Assembly: GCA_002298995.1 (NCBI GenBank) | Contig: DBMO01000022.1 | Span: 1 to 18,676, forward strand | Direction: 5' to 3' | DNA length: 18,676 nt | Origin: Desulfarculales bacterium UBA696 | Lineage (GTDB): Bacteria > Desulfobacterota > Syntrophobacteria > Syntrophobacterales > Syntrophobacteraceae | Part shown: positions 1 through 7,033 of the stretch, piece after piece | How the letters are laid out: each line of letters begins with the position of its first letter | Position numbering within the stretch: position 1 is the stretch's first letter | Made by a program: the position numbers and the translations under genes | The notes under the pieces: generated by a model | The model's database searches: none | What the model was told of the DNA's origin: nothing | Seen by the model: the letters and a program-made list of their open reading frames with translations, nothing else

Positions 1-7
1 CTAATAA

Positions 8-118
8 CGTCATTCCCGCGGCGCTTCTGGGCGGGAATCCAGTGTCTTTGCTTCGGCAGGTCAACAACTTTGGGTTTAAAGCCGCTGGATTCCCGCCAGA
101 AGCACCGCGGGAATGACG
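8..118. repeat. Inverted repeat pair, ATTCCCGC family
   Basis: Two arms of about 35 bases face each other, at 8-42 and 85-118. They are reverse complements apart from one base missing and one substitution, and enclose about 42 bases. Each arm carries ATTCCCGC and GCGGGAAT, so it can also fold on itself. A third, shorter relative lies at 4051-4096 and shares the flanks of the right arm. The arrangement resembles the small dispersed palindromic repeats common between bacterial genes. No encoded protein is apparent. Confidence 0.8.
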
Positions 119-243
119 ATTTTCGATACGTCCCGGACGTGAATCCAAATCTGGTTTGGGCAACAGGCCGAGGAAACCGCCCCATAACCGGAGCAACCGG
201 AACCCATAACCGCGCGCACCCACAACCCGCAACAGGAATAGAC

Positions 244-1344
244 ATGACTCTTGTTCACGGCGGAAATGTTTACGAGCTTGCTTCCAGGAGCGGATGCTCA
301 CCGGAAGATATCCTGGACTTCAGCGCCAGCATCAATCCCCTGGGGCCGCCTCGTGGGCTGGATGAACTTATCTCCCGCTATTTTTGCAGGCTTCAGCACT
401 ATCCGGACATAAACAACCGGCTTCTGATAGACTCGCTCTCCGGGCTGCATGAGGTCCCCGCCGAATGCATCGTGCCGGGAAATGGTTCCACGGAACTGAT
501 CTACTGGCTGCCCAAGGCGCTCGGAATCGGCAGCGCGGTTGCCGTGATGCCCACCTTCAGCGAATACTGCAAAGCCTTCGAATTGCAGGGGGTCGATGTC
601 CACAAACTTGTCTGCTCGGTGGATAACTTTTTCCAGCCAACCGTCGTCCAGATTGAAGATGCGGTCGCCCGACACCGGCCCGAGGCCGTTTTGCTAACCC
701 ATCCCGGAAGCCCTTCCGGCTCTCTCCTCCCCCCCGATCTTATCGACTGGGTGGCCTCGAACAGCAATGGGGCCTTCAAGATTATAATTGACGAAGTATT
801 TATCGATTTCTGCGAGGAAAAATCCCTGAAGCGACTTTTGGAAAATTCGTCCAGCCTCCTTTTGATCCGCTCCCTTACCAAGTTTTACGGCCTTCCCGGT
901 CTGCGGATCGGCTACATTCTCACCTCGGCGCCGCTTGCAGACGCCGTGCGGCGATTCGTTCCTCCCTGGTCGGTTAACACTCTCGCACAGGCCGCCGGCG
1001 CTTACTGCATGCACCAGGAAGACTACAGGGCCAAGACGCTTGAGGTCGTTGAAAGGGAAAGGCGAAAAATTTCGGAGAGGCTATCAGGGATGCCGGGGCT
1101 AAGGGTCTTTCCGGGCGAGGCGAACTATCTTCTGGTCGAACTGGACCGCCGCCTGCCCTCATCCGAAGTGCTCAAGCGGGACCTTTTCGATTCCGGGCTG
1201 GTGCTGATCCGCAACTGCGGCTCGTTCGAGGGCTTGGACGATTTCTACTTCAGAGTTGCCGTGCGGCTTCCACAGCAAAACGAAAAGCTTATCGAGGGCA
1301 TAAGAGGCTGGATGGCAAGCCACTCTCATTTGCTCTCGTCGTGA
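244..1344 (+). CDS. cobD: Threonine-phosphate decarboxylase-like PLP enzyme (CobD/HisC family)
   Basis: A 366-residue fold-type I PLP enzyme. In the CobD family it makes (R)-1-aminopropan-2-ol phosphate from L-threonine phosphate, for the nucleotide loop of cobalamin. The start at 244 is chosen because family homology begins there (HGGNVYEL at residues 5-12, DFSASINPLGPP at 25-36) and AGGAA precedes it. The open frame to position 70 only translates the upstream repeat. Visible features are IIDEVFIDF (181-189, with the aspartate that contacts the pyridine nitrogen), SLTKFYGLPGLRIGY (210-224, with Schiff-base Lys213) and FRVAVR (336-341). The usual NPNNPTG loop reads HPGSPSG (153-159), so the PLP-contacting Asn is Ser156. 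No cobalamin gene adjoins it, and a related histidinol-phosphate aminotransferase activity cannot be excluded. Its end overlaps the convergent gene by 19 bases. Confidence 0.85.
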   Translation: MTLVHGGNVYELASRSGCSPEDILDFSASINPLGPPRGLDELISRYFCRLQHYPDINNRLLIDSLSGLHEVPAECIVPGNGSTELIYWLPKALGIGSAVAVMPTFSEYCKAFELQGVDVHKLVCSVDNFFQPTVVQIEDAVARHRPEAVLLTHPGSPSGSLLPPDLIDWVASNSNGAFKIIIDEVFIDFCEEKSLKRLLENSSSLLLIRSLTKFYGLPGLRIGYILTSAPLADAVRRFVPPWSVNTLAQAAGAYCMHQEDYRAKTLEVVERERRKISERLSGMPGLRVFPGEANYLLVELDRRLPSSEVLKRDLFDSGLVLIRNCGSFEGLDDFYFRVAVRLPQQNEKLIEGIRGWMASHSHLLSS

Positions 1345-1601
1345 TGGTGAGGGTGTTCGTCTTTTAGAAACAGCCTATGGTACTCCTCGTCGTCGAGGTG
1401 CCTGCGCATCAAGTCGGAGATAAGCGCAAAGCAGGCGTTGATCTCCTCGTCAGAGAGTCGAGGCGTCAGAGTTTTTACCAGGTCGTCGTCCGAGAACTTC
1501 TGCAGGTAGTACATCAGCGATTTTTCATCGATCTCCCTCGAAAATCCGAACGCAACCATATCCTCATATTCTTCCACGAAATTGTGTTTGTGCTTACCCA
1601 T
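1326..1601 (-). CDS. Conserved small cytoplasmic protein, 91 aa, function unknown
   Basis: A 91-residue, probably helical, acidic protein with no signal peptide or membrane segment. It begins MGKHKHNF and ends in a histidine-rich tail (DEHPHHHDESK), which could bind metal, although that is only inferred from composition. The start at 1601 is chosen over an upstream in-frame ATG at 1688 because AAAGGAAAAAC sits directly before it. I recall similar short 'cytoplasmic protein' entries in sulfate-reducing and syntrophic Desulfobacterota, but no function is known to me. It is the last gene of the minus-strand run, 76 bases after the archease gene, and overlaps the end of the CobD-like gene. Confidence 0.75.
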   Translation of the reverse strand: MGKHKHNFVEEYEDMVAFGFSREIDEKSLMYYLQKFSDDDLVKTLTPRLSDEEINACFALISDLMRRHLDDEEYHRLFLKDEHPHHHDESK

Positions 1602-1677
1602 GTTTTTCCTTTGACCCCGGCGGCGGCAGACCGGAAAGCCTGCCCCAAATGTAAATTGAAGTTTCACGGGAGCATAA

Positions 1678-2109
1678 CTAAATATCAAGAATAACCAGCG
1701 TTTCCCAGCCCCGCTCCGTCCGCTCGACCTTGAATTTGTGGAGAGTGACGGCTTTTACGTCAACTATCAGGTCGTGCTTGAGCGGGTCGATTTTTTCCCC
1801 GTAAGCCTTTGATCTCGCCGAGTAGACGCCGTCCTTTTCATCGATATTAACCTCTTCGACCCGCAGCAGGAGAATTTCGGCGTCTTTGTAGAAGATAAGT
1901 TCCTGGAGGAAGGCAAAAAGTAGCATGTCGAGCGCATCGGCTTCGACCTCGATATCGCGGCTCTCAATGCGCTCGACGGTGTCGAGGTCCGCGACCATCA
2001 CGTTCATGGTCGCATCGGCCGCCGCTGTGAAAAGCACCCCGGGGGTGTTTCCCCACGCCTCGAAAGCGACGTCCGCCGTCGCCATTTCTTCAATGAACCT
2101 GTAGGGCAT
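1678..2109 (-). CDS. Archease family protein
   Basis: A 143-residue protein that fits the archease family (PF01951) along its length. Archease is a small metal-binding cofactor that helps the RNA ligase RtcB become guanylylated and turn over. Recognisable blocks are the N-terminal EEMATADVAFEAWG (7-20, with Asp13 at the TAD position), the EADALDMLLFAFLQELIF segment (56-73), DVKAVTLHKFKVE (117-129) and the C-terminal LVILDI (138-143) with Asp142. Asp13 and Asp142 correspond to the metal-binding ends of the family. The ATG lies 12 bases after the cysQ stop, so the two are probably co-transcribed. No rtcB is present in the window. The N-terminal stretch departs from the common DHTAD form. Confidence 0.85.
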   Translation of the reverse strand: MPYRFIEEMATADVAFEAWGNTPGVLFTAAADATMNVMVADLDTVERIESRDIEVEADALDMLLFAFLQELIFYKDAEILLLRVEEVNIDEKDGVYSARSKAYGEKIDPLKHDLIVDVKAVTLHKFKVERTERGWETLVILDI

Positions 2110-2121
2110 GGTTTAATCCAG

Positions 2122-2928
2122 CTATCCGAGTACTTCGGCCGCCTTTTCGAGCACCCCGGAATCGATCAGCCATTCCAGGCTCCACGCGATCAGGAACGGC
2201 CCGTTTAGCAGGTTTTCCTTGTTGTAGACAAAGGGCTTTCCAAAAAAATCGACCATCGTCCCGCCAGCCGCGGTAACGATTGCCTGCCCGGCCCCCGTGT
2301 CCCACTCCCACGTTGGGCCGAAGCGGGGATAAAAGTCCGCGTCGCCGCGGGCAACGGCGCAAAACTTTATCGAGCTTCCCCGGTTCACGATCTCGTGTCT
2401 GGGTATAAGCGAAAGGATTTTCAGCAAATCCGGCGAAGGATGCGACCGGCTCCTAACTATTCTCACCACGCCGTTGGGCGGCCCATCAGAGATCTTAATC
2501 GGCTTGCGCAGGCCCTCGGATTCTTCCCAGCAGCCTTCCCGGACATCGCCAAAAAAAAGCCGGTCCTGGACGGGAATGTATATCAGGCCGGCAACCGGCA
2601 CGCTTTTTTCGACTAGGGCGATGTTGACGGTAAATTCGCCGTTGCGATTGACGAATTCCTTGGTGCCGTCCAAAGGATCGACCAGCCAGAACCGCTCCCA
2701 GGCCTTCCTTGTCTCATAGGGAACCGACCTTCCCTCTTCGGAAAGTACCGGAATGCCGGGATAGCGGGACCGGAGCGCGTCCGCGATGATCCTGTGCGAG
2801 CGCGTGTCGGCAAGCGTCAGGGGCGAATAGTCATCCTTTCGCTGGACCTCGAAATCGGTGTCGTAGACGTCGAGAATAGCCCTCCCGGCCTCCCTGGCAA
2901 GAGCGGCAAGGAAATCGAAATCAATCAT
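2122..2928 (-). CDS. cysQ: 3'(2'),5'-bisphosphate nucleotidase CysQ
   Basis: A 268-residue member of the inositol monophosphatase/FIG superfamily. CysQ removes the 3' phosphate of PAP (adenosine 3',5'-bisphosphate), a by-product of sulfate transfer and of acyl-carrier-protein phosphopantetheinylation. Metal-binding motifs are complete: LSEEG (62-66), WLVDPLDGTKEF (81-92) and WEWDTGAGQAI (207-217), plus Asp41 in SPLTLAD. The start at 2928 is preferred to an ATG eight codons earlier because AAAGGAG lies six bases upstream and family homology starts with MIDFDFL. The methyltransferase gene ends 40 bases upstream and the archease starts 12 bases downstream, giving an operon-like run. Related inositol-phosphatase substrates cannot be ruled out from sequence alone. 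Confidence 0.93.
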   Translation of the reverse strand: MIDFDFLAALAREAGRAILDVYDTDFEVQRKDDYSPLTLADTRSHRIIADALRSRYPGIPVLSEEGRSVPYETRKAWERFWLVDPLDGTKEFVNRNGEFTVNIALVEKSVPVAGLIYIPVQDRLFFGDVREGCWEESEGLRKPIKISDGPPNGVVRIVRSRSHPSPDLLKILSLIPRHEIVNRGSSIKFCAVARGDADFYPRFGPTWEWDTGAGQAIVTAAGGTMVDFFGKPFVYNKENLLNGPFLIAWSLEWLIDSGVLEKAAEVLG

Positions 2929-2968
2929 GAATCTCCTTTTCTGTCTTTCCACTCCCAGCCTTTTATCC

Positions 2969-3949
2969 TCAGTTCATCATCATCCGTACACTGTCTTGCG
3001 CCTTCCATCCTCCGGCTCGCTCAGCCTTGATGAAAACGCTGCGTATCAGCTCGAAATGGTTGGCATGATTTCTTATTTTCCACCACACGGCCCCACGGCG
3101 GGCGATTGACCAGGAAGGACGGACAAGCGCCCCGGTCCCGGAAAGCAGGCCGGTGATATTTTCGAGCGCCGGGCCGGAAAAATTCCCGTCCGGGGTCCCT
3201 CCGAGCCAATTCTCCGGCGGGCAGACTTCCTCGGACCATGAAAACGGATCGGATATGAGAAGCTGTGCCTGCCGCAACCTCGCCACCCGGCTCGTCTCGA
3301 GCAAGTGATCGAGCGGCCTTGACACCTTATCGAGTATATTCAGAGAGGCCACCCCGGCAAAAGCTCCCGAGCGGAAAGGAAGCGCGTGGGCGTCTGCCAC
3401 GATGAATTCCAGGTTAATAGGCCGCCAGCGAAGCACTATTTCCCGCTCCGAACAGATAAGGCCCTCTTCGCGCACCTGGAATTTGAGCTTTCCTGTCCGA
3501 AGTAACTTGCGGGCAGCCGATACGAATGACATGGACCGGTCGATACCCACTGCAAAATCGAATTTGCGCGCCAGCTCGAATGTAAGCCTGCCGGTTGCGC
3601 AACCCGCATCGAGCGCGGTCCCGGCCGATGCCGAAAACTCCCCGGCCCACTCAGTGTATGATGTCGAGGCTTCCGGGTCTTGAAACATATCGGCGTAATG
3701 GCTCCAGAGATACTCGGAAAGCATGGCGGGATCTTCGTAGCGGGCAGCGGTTCCATCGGGGAAAACCATGCTAGGCGGAACAATTTCAGCCACACCGCTC
3801 TTGATAGGATAAATAGTCCCGCAGCGCCCGCATTCCAGGCTTCCATCGATTACGTCCGAGCCGCTGGAATCCCTCTCGATGAGTGCAGGCGGGACCTCAT
3901 CGGGCAGACATGCCGGGCATACAAGAAATTCAAGTATTTGTCGCTTCAT
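2969..3949 (-). CDS. SAM-dependent methyltransferase with N-terminal Trm112-like zinc ribbon
   Basis: A 326-residue protein in two parts. Residues 1-55 form a Trm112/YcaR-like zinc ribbon: it opens with the ILEFLVCPAC pattern and has Cys11, Cys14, Cys40 and Cys43. Residues 75-240 form a class I SAM-dependent methyltransferase with motif I TALDAGCATGRLTFEL (111-126), an acidic residue in GIDRS (135-139) and VADAHALPF (184-192). The last 85 residues have no motif I recognise. The substrate is unknown; a small molecule, quinone or RNA are all possible. It is the first gene of the minus-strand run with cysQ and the archease. Spacing to cysQ is 40 bases. Confidence 0.85.
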   Translation of the reverse strand: MKRQILEFLVCPACLPDEVPPALIERDSSGSDVIDGSLECGRCGTIYPIKSGVAEIVPPSMVFPDGTAARYEDPAMLSEYLWSHYADMFQDPEASTSYTEWAGEFSASAGTALDAGCATGRLTFELARKFDFAVGIDRSMSFVSAARKLLRTGKLKFQVREEGLICSEREIVLRWRPINLEFIVADAHALPFRSGAFAGVASLNILDKVSRPLDHLLETSRVARLRQAQLLISDPFSWSEEVCPPENWLGGTPDGNFSGPALENITGLLSGTGALVRPSWSIARRGAVWWKIRNHANHFELIRSVFIKAERAGGWKAQDSVRMMMN

Positions 3950-4050
3950 CGAAGATTACCTGCCGGTCAGTAAGCGTGACGGAAAATCGAATGGTATGGT
4001 TCAAGTAATATAATCACGGCAGGCGCCGGTCCGTAGCAAATTGGCATTCT

Positions 4051-4096
4051 AAAGCCGCTGGATTCCAGCCCGAAAGCGCCGCGGGAATGACGATTT
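4051..4096. repeat. Third copy of the ATTCCCGC-family repeat
   Basis: This 46-base stretch matches 78-122 closely, including the outer flanks AAAGCCGCTGGATTCC on the left and GAATGACGATTT on the right. It differs by a few changes in the middle. ATTCC at 4062-4066 can pair with GGAAT at 4084-4088. It lies upstream of the methyltransferase operon. Confidence 0.8.
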
Positions 4097-4127
4097 CATA
4101 CTGTCGCTTTCGTGAATCACGCAACTC

Positions 4128-4264
4128 GGTTGTGGCACGGTCTCCCGACACCTGGTTGTGGCACGGTCTCCCGACCGTGCCACCCACGCCGGACCGAAGG
4201 TCTCCCAGGACTGCGTAATCAAAAGCAGAAGGCCCTCAATCGGGAGCATGGGCGCGGTCAGGAG
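4128..4264. repeat. 111-nt structured repeat, copy A, with a tandem 22-mer
   Basis: The 22-base unit beginning GGTTGTGGCACGG occurs at 4128-4149 and again at 4154-4175. The second unit forms a perfect 11-bp hairpin, 4158-4168 with 4173-4183, loop TCCC. From 4154 to 4264 the element shares four exact blocks with a copy at 10865-10975: an 18-mer, the 14-mer GACCGAAGGTCTCC, GAGCATG and GGTCAGGAG, with nearly the same spacing. No protein function is apparent. Confidence 0.75.
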
Positions 4265-4289
4265 GGCGCGTTGCCCGAATGCGCCCTGC

Positions 4290-4358
4290 AGGGTGGGCAC
4301 GCACCGCCCGGTCGCGATACCAAAATAACGGTGGGCACAATGAAACCGTGCCCACCCT
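4290..4358. repeat. GTGGGCAC-family inverted repeat
   Basis: AGGGTGGGCAC at 4290-4300 is the exact reverse complement of GTGCCCACCCT at 4348-4358. A second GGTGGGCAC at 4330-4338 makes a tighter 9-bp hairpin with GTGCCCACC at 4348-4356. Just before it, AGGGCGC at 4263-4269 pairs with GCGCCCT at 4281-4287. The same motif recurs at 14283-14367 and, partially, at the right window edge. With the preceding repeats it accounts for most of the gene-free gap from 3950 to 4440. Confidence 0.75.
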
Positions 4359-4391
4359 ACGGGATCGCATCAGGCTAATATTTGCGCAACG

Positions 4392-4414
4392 GCCGCTCTC
4401 ACCAGCGGCTTTTT
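4392..4414 (+). terminator. Possible small hairpin terminator
   Basis: GCCGCT at 4392-4397 pairs with AGCGGC at 4404-4409 and is followed by five T residues on the plus strand. Both neighbouring genes run on the minus strand, so no transcript is known that it would stop. It could equally be part of the surrounding repeats. Confidence 0.3.
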
Positions 4415-4440
4415 CGGACTCCCGGCAACTGGCAGCCTGC

Positions 4441-6132
4441 TCATTTGACCGGCGAAATCCCTTCCGCCTTCATCACCTTGGCCCAGGTATCGCGCAGGGT
4501 TACCGTGCGGTTGAAAACACGGCGCGACGGGGTGGAATCCTGGTCCACGCAGAAGTATCCGAGCCGCTCGAACTGGTAGCGGCTGCCGGGAGGGGCCTCT
4601 TCGAGGCTTGGCTCCAATTTGGCGGCTTCAACTACTTCGAGGGATTTCGGATTGAGTTTTTCCATGAAATCGTCGCCCGGTTCGGGCTCGGTAAAGAGCT
4701 TGTCATAGAGGCGCACTTCGGCATCGATTGCGTGCGGGGCCGATACCCAGTGCAGGGTCGCCTTTACCTTGCGCCCGTCCGGGGAATCTCCGCCCTTTGT
4801 TGCCGAGTCGTATGTACAGCGCAGCTCGACGACCTCTCCCTTATCGTTCTTTACGACACCGGTGCAGGTGATGAAGTAAGCATAGCGGAGCCGCACTTCC
4901 CTTCCCGGGGAGAGCCTGTAGAACTTCTTCGGGGGATCTTCCATGAAGTCTTCGCGCTCGACATAAAGTTCGCGCGAAAAGGGCACCTGACGCACCCCGG
5001 CAGACGGGTCTTCGGGATTGTTTATTGCGTCCAGATATTCGGTCTGCCCCTCCGGATAGTTTTCGATAACGACTTTGAGCGGGTTCAGGACACCCATCAC
5101 GCGGGGGGCCTTCAGGTTAAGATCCTCGCGAATCGAGTATTCGAGAAACGCCAGGTCAACGGTGCTTTCCTTCTTGCCCACACCTATGCGCTCGCAAAAG
5201 GCCCTGATAGATTCCGGGGTATATCCGCGGCGCCGAATTCCGGCAAGGGTCGGCATCCTGGGATCGTCCCAGCCGGCGACCTTTCGTTCCCGGACGAGCC
5301 GGAGGAGTTTCCGCTTGCTCATGACGGTGTAGCTGAGGTTCAAACGGGCGAACTCAATCTGTCGGGGCCGGCTCGGCACGTTGATGTTATCGAGAAACCA
5401 GTCATAGAGCGGCCTGTGGTCCTCGTACTCCATCGTGCAGATCGAGTGGGTAATGCCTTCGAGCGCGTCCGACTGGCCGTGGGCATAGTCATACATCGGA
5501 TAGATGCACCACTTGTCACCGGTGCGCCAGTGAGACATCTTGCGGATGCGGTAGAGAACGGGGTCTCGCAAGTTGAGGTTGGGCGAAGCCATGTCGATCC
5601 TGGCGCGTAGCACGCACTGCCCGTCCTCGAACTCGCCCGCGCGCATTTTTTGAAAAAGATCGAGGTTCTCTGCGACCGCACGGTTGCGGTATGGGCTTTC
5701 CTTGCCCGGCTCGGTGAGGGTGCCGCGGGTCTCCCGGATCTCGTCCGCGCTCAGGCTGTCCACGAAAGCCTTGCCGTCCCTGATGAGGTCCAGCGCCCAC
5801 TTGTAGAGCTGCTCGAAGTAATCCGACGCATGGAAGAGGCGCTCATCCCAGTCGAAGCCCAGCCAGCGCACATCGTTCATTATCGAGTCTACATACTCGA
5901 TCTCCTCCTTGCCAGGATTCGTGTCGTCGAAACGGAAGTTGCAAAGCCCCCCGAATTCGGACGCAAGCCCGAAATTGAGGCAGATCGACTTGGCATGGCC
6001 TATATGCAGGTAGCCGTTCGGCTCCGGTGGAAAACGGGTCAGCACCCGTCCTCCGTGTTTTCCGGATTTCACGTCTTCGGCTACTATTGTGCTGATAAAA
6101 TTGGGCGGGAGTTTGGTTTCAACGCCGTTCAT
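4441..6132 (-). CDS. glnS: Glutaminyl-tRNA synthetase
   Basis: A 563-residue class I aminoacyl-tRNA synthetase that charges tRNA-Gln directly; length and organisation match bacterial GlnRS (about 550 residues). The catalytic domain shows FPPEPNGYLHIGHAKSI (34-50, with HIGH at 43-46), FRFDDTNP (66-73) and the KMSKS-type loop VMSKRKL (270-276). The C-terminal half is the two-barrel anticodon-binding region. The ATG at 6132 has GGAG eight bases upstream. The gene stands alone: the next gene upstream ends 457 bases away and the gap downstream is filled with repeats. A 443-codon open frame on the opposite strand is an antisense shadow. Having GlnRS suggests this organism does not rely only on the amidotransferase route for Gln-tRNA. 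Confidence 0.97.
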   Translation of the reverse strand: MNGVETKLPPNFISTIVAEDVKSGKHGGRVLTRFPPEPNGYLHIGHAKSICLNFGLASEFGGLCNFRFDDTNPGKEEIEYVDSIMNDVRWLGFDWDERLFHASDYFEQLYKWALDLIRDGKAFVDSLSADEIRETRGTLTEPGKESPYRNRAVAENLDLFQKMRAGEFEDGQCVLRARIDMASPNLNLRDPVLYRIRKMSHWRTGDKWCIYPMYDYAHGQSDALEGITHSICTMEYEDHRPLYDWFLDNINVPSRPRQIEFARLNLSYTVMSKRKLLRLVRERKVAGWDDPRMPTLAGIRRRGYTPESIRAFCERIGVGKKESTVDLAFLEYSIREDLNLKAPRVMGVLNPLKVVIENYPEGQTEYLDAINNPEDPSAGVRQVPFSRELYVEREDFMEDPPKKFYRLSPGREVRLRYAYFITCTGVVKNDKGEVVELRCTYDSATKGGDSPDGRKVKATLHWVSAPHAIDAEVRLYDKLFTEPEPGDDFMEKLNPKSLEVVEAAKLEPSLEEAPPGSRYQFERLGYFCVDQDSTPSRRVFNRTVTLRDTWAKVMKAEGISPVK

Positions 6133-6281
6133 TGGATCACTCCAATCAGTGAATTGATTACAGATGGCTCCGGGATTGCTAAATGTTTAAAGGCGGTCGA
6201 TATGTCTGCCGGAAATACTGTCCAAAATAGTCATTTCCCGGTGCAGTTCTCCACTGTTATGCAAGTTTTTCGCAGAAAAAG

Positions 6282-6310
6282 CTATTAGCGGGAACGGCCT
6301 CAGGAGTCAA
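6282..6310 (-). promoter_or_regulatory. Predicted sigma-70 promoter of glnS
   Basis: On the minus strand TTGACT (6310-6305) and TAATAG (6287-6282) are 17 bases apart, in an AT-rich stretch about 150 bases before the glnS start. The -35 matches the consensus in five of six positions; the -10 is weak. Between it and glnS lies an imperfect hairpin with arms at 6211-6219 and 6229-6238. Confidence 0.4.
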
Positions 6311-6394
6311 TATTATAAATTATTATGTTTATTGGGAAAACCTGAGTCGCCAGTCCCTTTGGGCAGAACCGGAGCGCTTATGAGGGAGGCTAAA

Positions 6395-6577
6395 TGTAGG
6401 ATCGGGTTAAGCGCGAGCTAAACCCAACATAAAACGTAACGAAAATCGGCTCTATATTAGCCGAACACTGCATTAAAACGATGGTAAAACCGGGCGCATA
6501 ACCGGTCGATAAAATCGATCGCGCAACCCAAGATACCCGGGAGCCCCATTGCGGGTTTCGCCCGCGCTCAACCCGAC
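6395..6577. repeat. Inverted pair of GGGTT-rich dispersed repeats
   Basis: The block at 6395-6429 (GTAGGATCGGGTTAAGCG, then CTAAACCCAACA) and the block at 6551-6577 (GCGGGTTTCGCC, then GCTCAACCCGAC) are related sequences in opposite orientation. Each has GGGTT facing AACCC across a GC-rich loop. A small hairpin with arms at 6446-6451 and 6459-6464 lies between them. This is the common dispersed type seen between genes of many proteobacteria. It fills most of the gap between the 141-residue gene and the glnS leader; no gene is visible there. Confidence 0.6.
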
Positions 6578-6589
6578 CAACACGCGCGG

Positions 6590-7015
6590 CTAAGTCATCG
6601 GGACCAGCTTTGCCACCTGCCGGTGTACGCTCGCGTATATTTCCTCGTCGGTTCCGAACATCTCGACTATGCACTTGTGGTCGATAAGTTTCTCGACGAT
6701 AAAGGCGGTCAGGTATAGGCTCACGAAATGGGGCCTTGGCACAAGCGCTCGCAGGTTGGCGGTCGCGTATTGGACATCGAATTCTTCCGCATCTTGCAGC
6801 TTTTCCATGGCTGAATGGATCTGCTCTTCCAGGGCCGCCTTGCTGGTGGTCTCAACCAGCCGCTCTTCAATCAGTTTTATGGCGATCAGCGCCGCCAGTT
6901 CGTCCATGTTCTCGCGCAGATTATTCATTGCATGGTAGCGCTGCGATTCCTTGGCATGGTCCAGCCTGGATATCACTGCTGATTCTCTTACATTAGGCCT
7001 GTATTCTCTTGCCAC
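6590..7015 (-). CDS. Hypothetical protein, 141 aa, last gene of the waaA-larB operon
   Basis: A 141-residue protein that I do not recognise. It is predicted to be almost entirely helical, with charged heptad-like stretches (RENMDELAALIAIKLIEERL near 34-53) and no cysteine cluster, signal peptide or clear membrane segment. The start is GTG at 7015 with AAGGA about nine bases upstream, only 18 bases after the larB stop, so it is probably co-transcribed with waaA and larB. The frame is intact. The operon position is the only clue to its role; the sequence does not link it specifically to lipopolysaccharide or to the nickel cofactor. Confidence 0.75.
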   Translation of the reverse strand: MAREYRPNVRESAVISRLDHAKESQRYHAMNNLRENMDELAALIAIKLIEERLVETTSKAALEEQIHSAMEKLQDAEEFDVQYATANLRALVPRPHFVSLYLTAFIVEKLIDHKCIVEMFGTDEEIYASVHRQVAKLVPMT

Positions 7016-7033
7016 TATAATGGTTCCTTTCAG

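Noticed and set aside
70..243. N-terminal extension of the CobD-like frame to an ATG at 70
   Set aside because: It translates the inverted repeat, has no family similarity, and a better start with a ribosome binding site and family homology lies at 244.
4128..4175. CRISPR-like tandem 22-mers
   Set aside because: Only two units, four bases apart, with no spacer-sized intervals and no cas genes.
4279..5610. 443-codon open frame on the plus strand opposite glnS
   Set aside because: It is an antisense shadow of a GC-rich conserved gene. It begins in a repeat and has no recognisable domain or ribosome binding site.
5650..6288. 212-codon plus-strand frame over the glnS start
   Set aside because: Antisense to the conserved N-terminal half of glnS, with no independent start signal or family.
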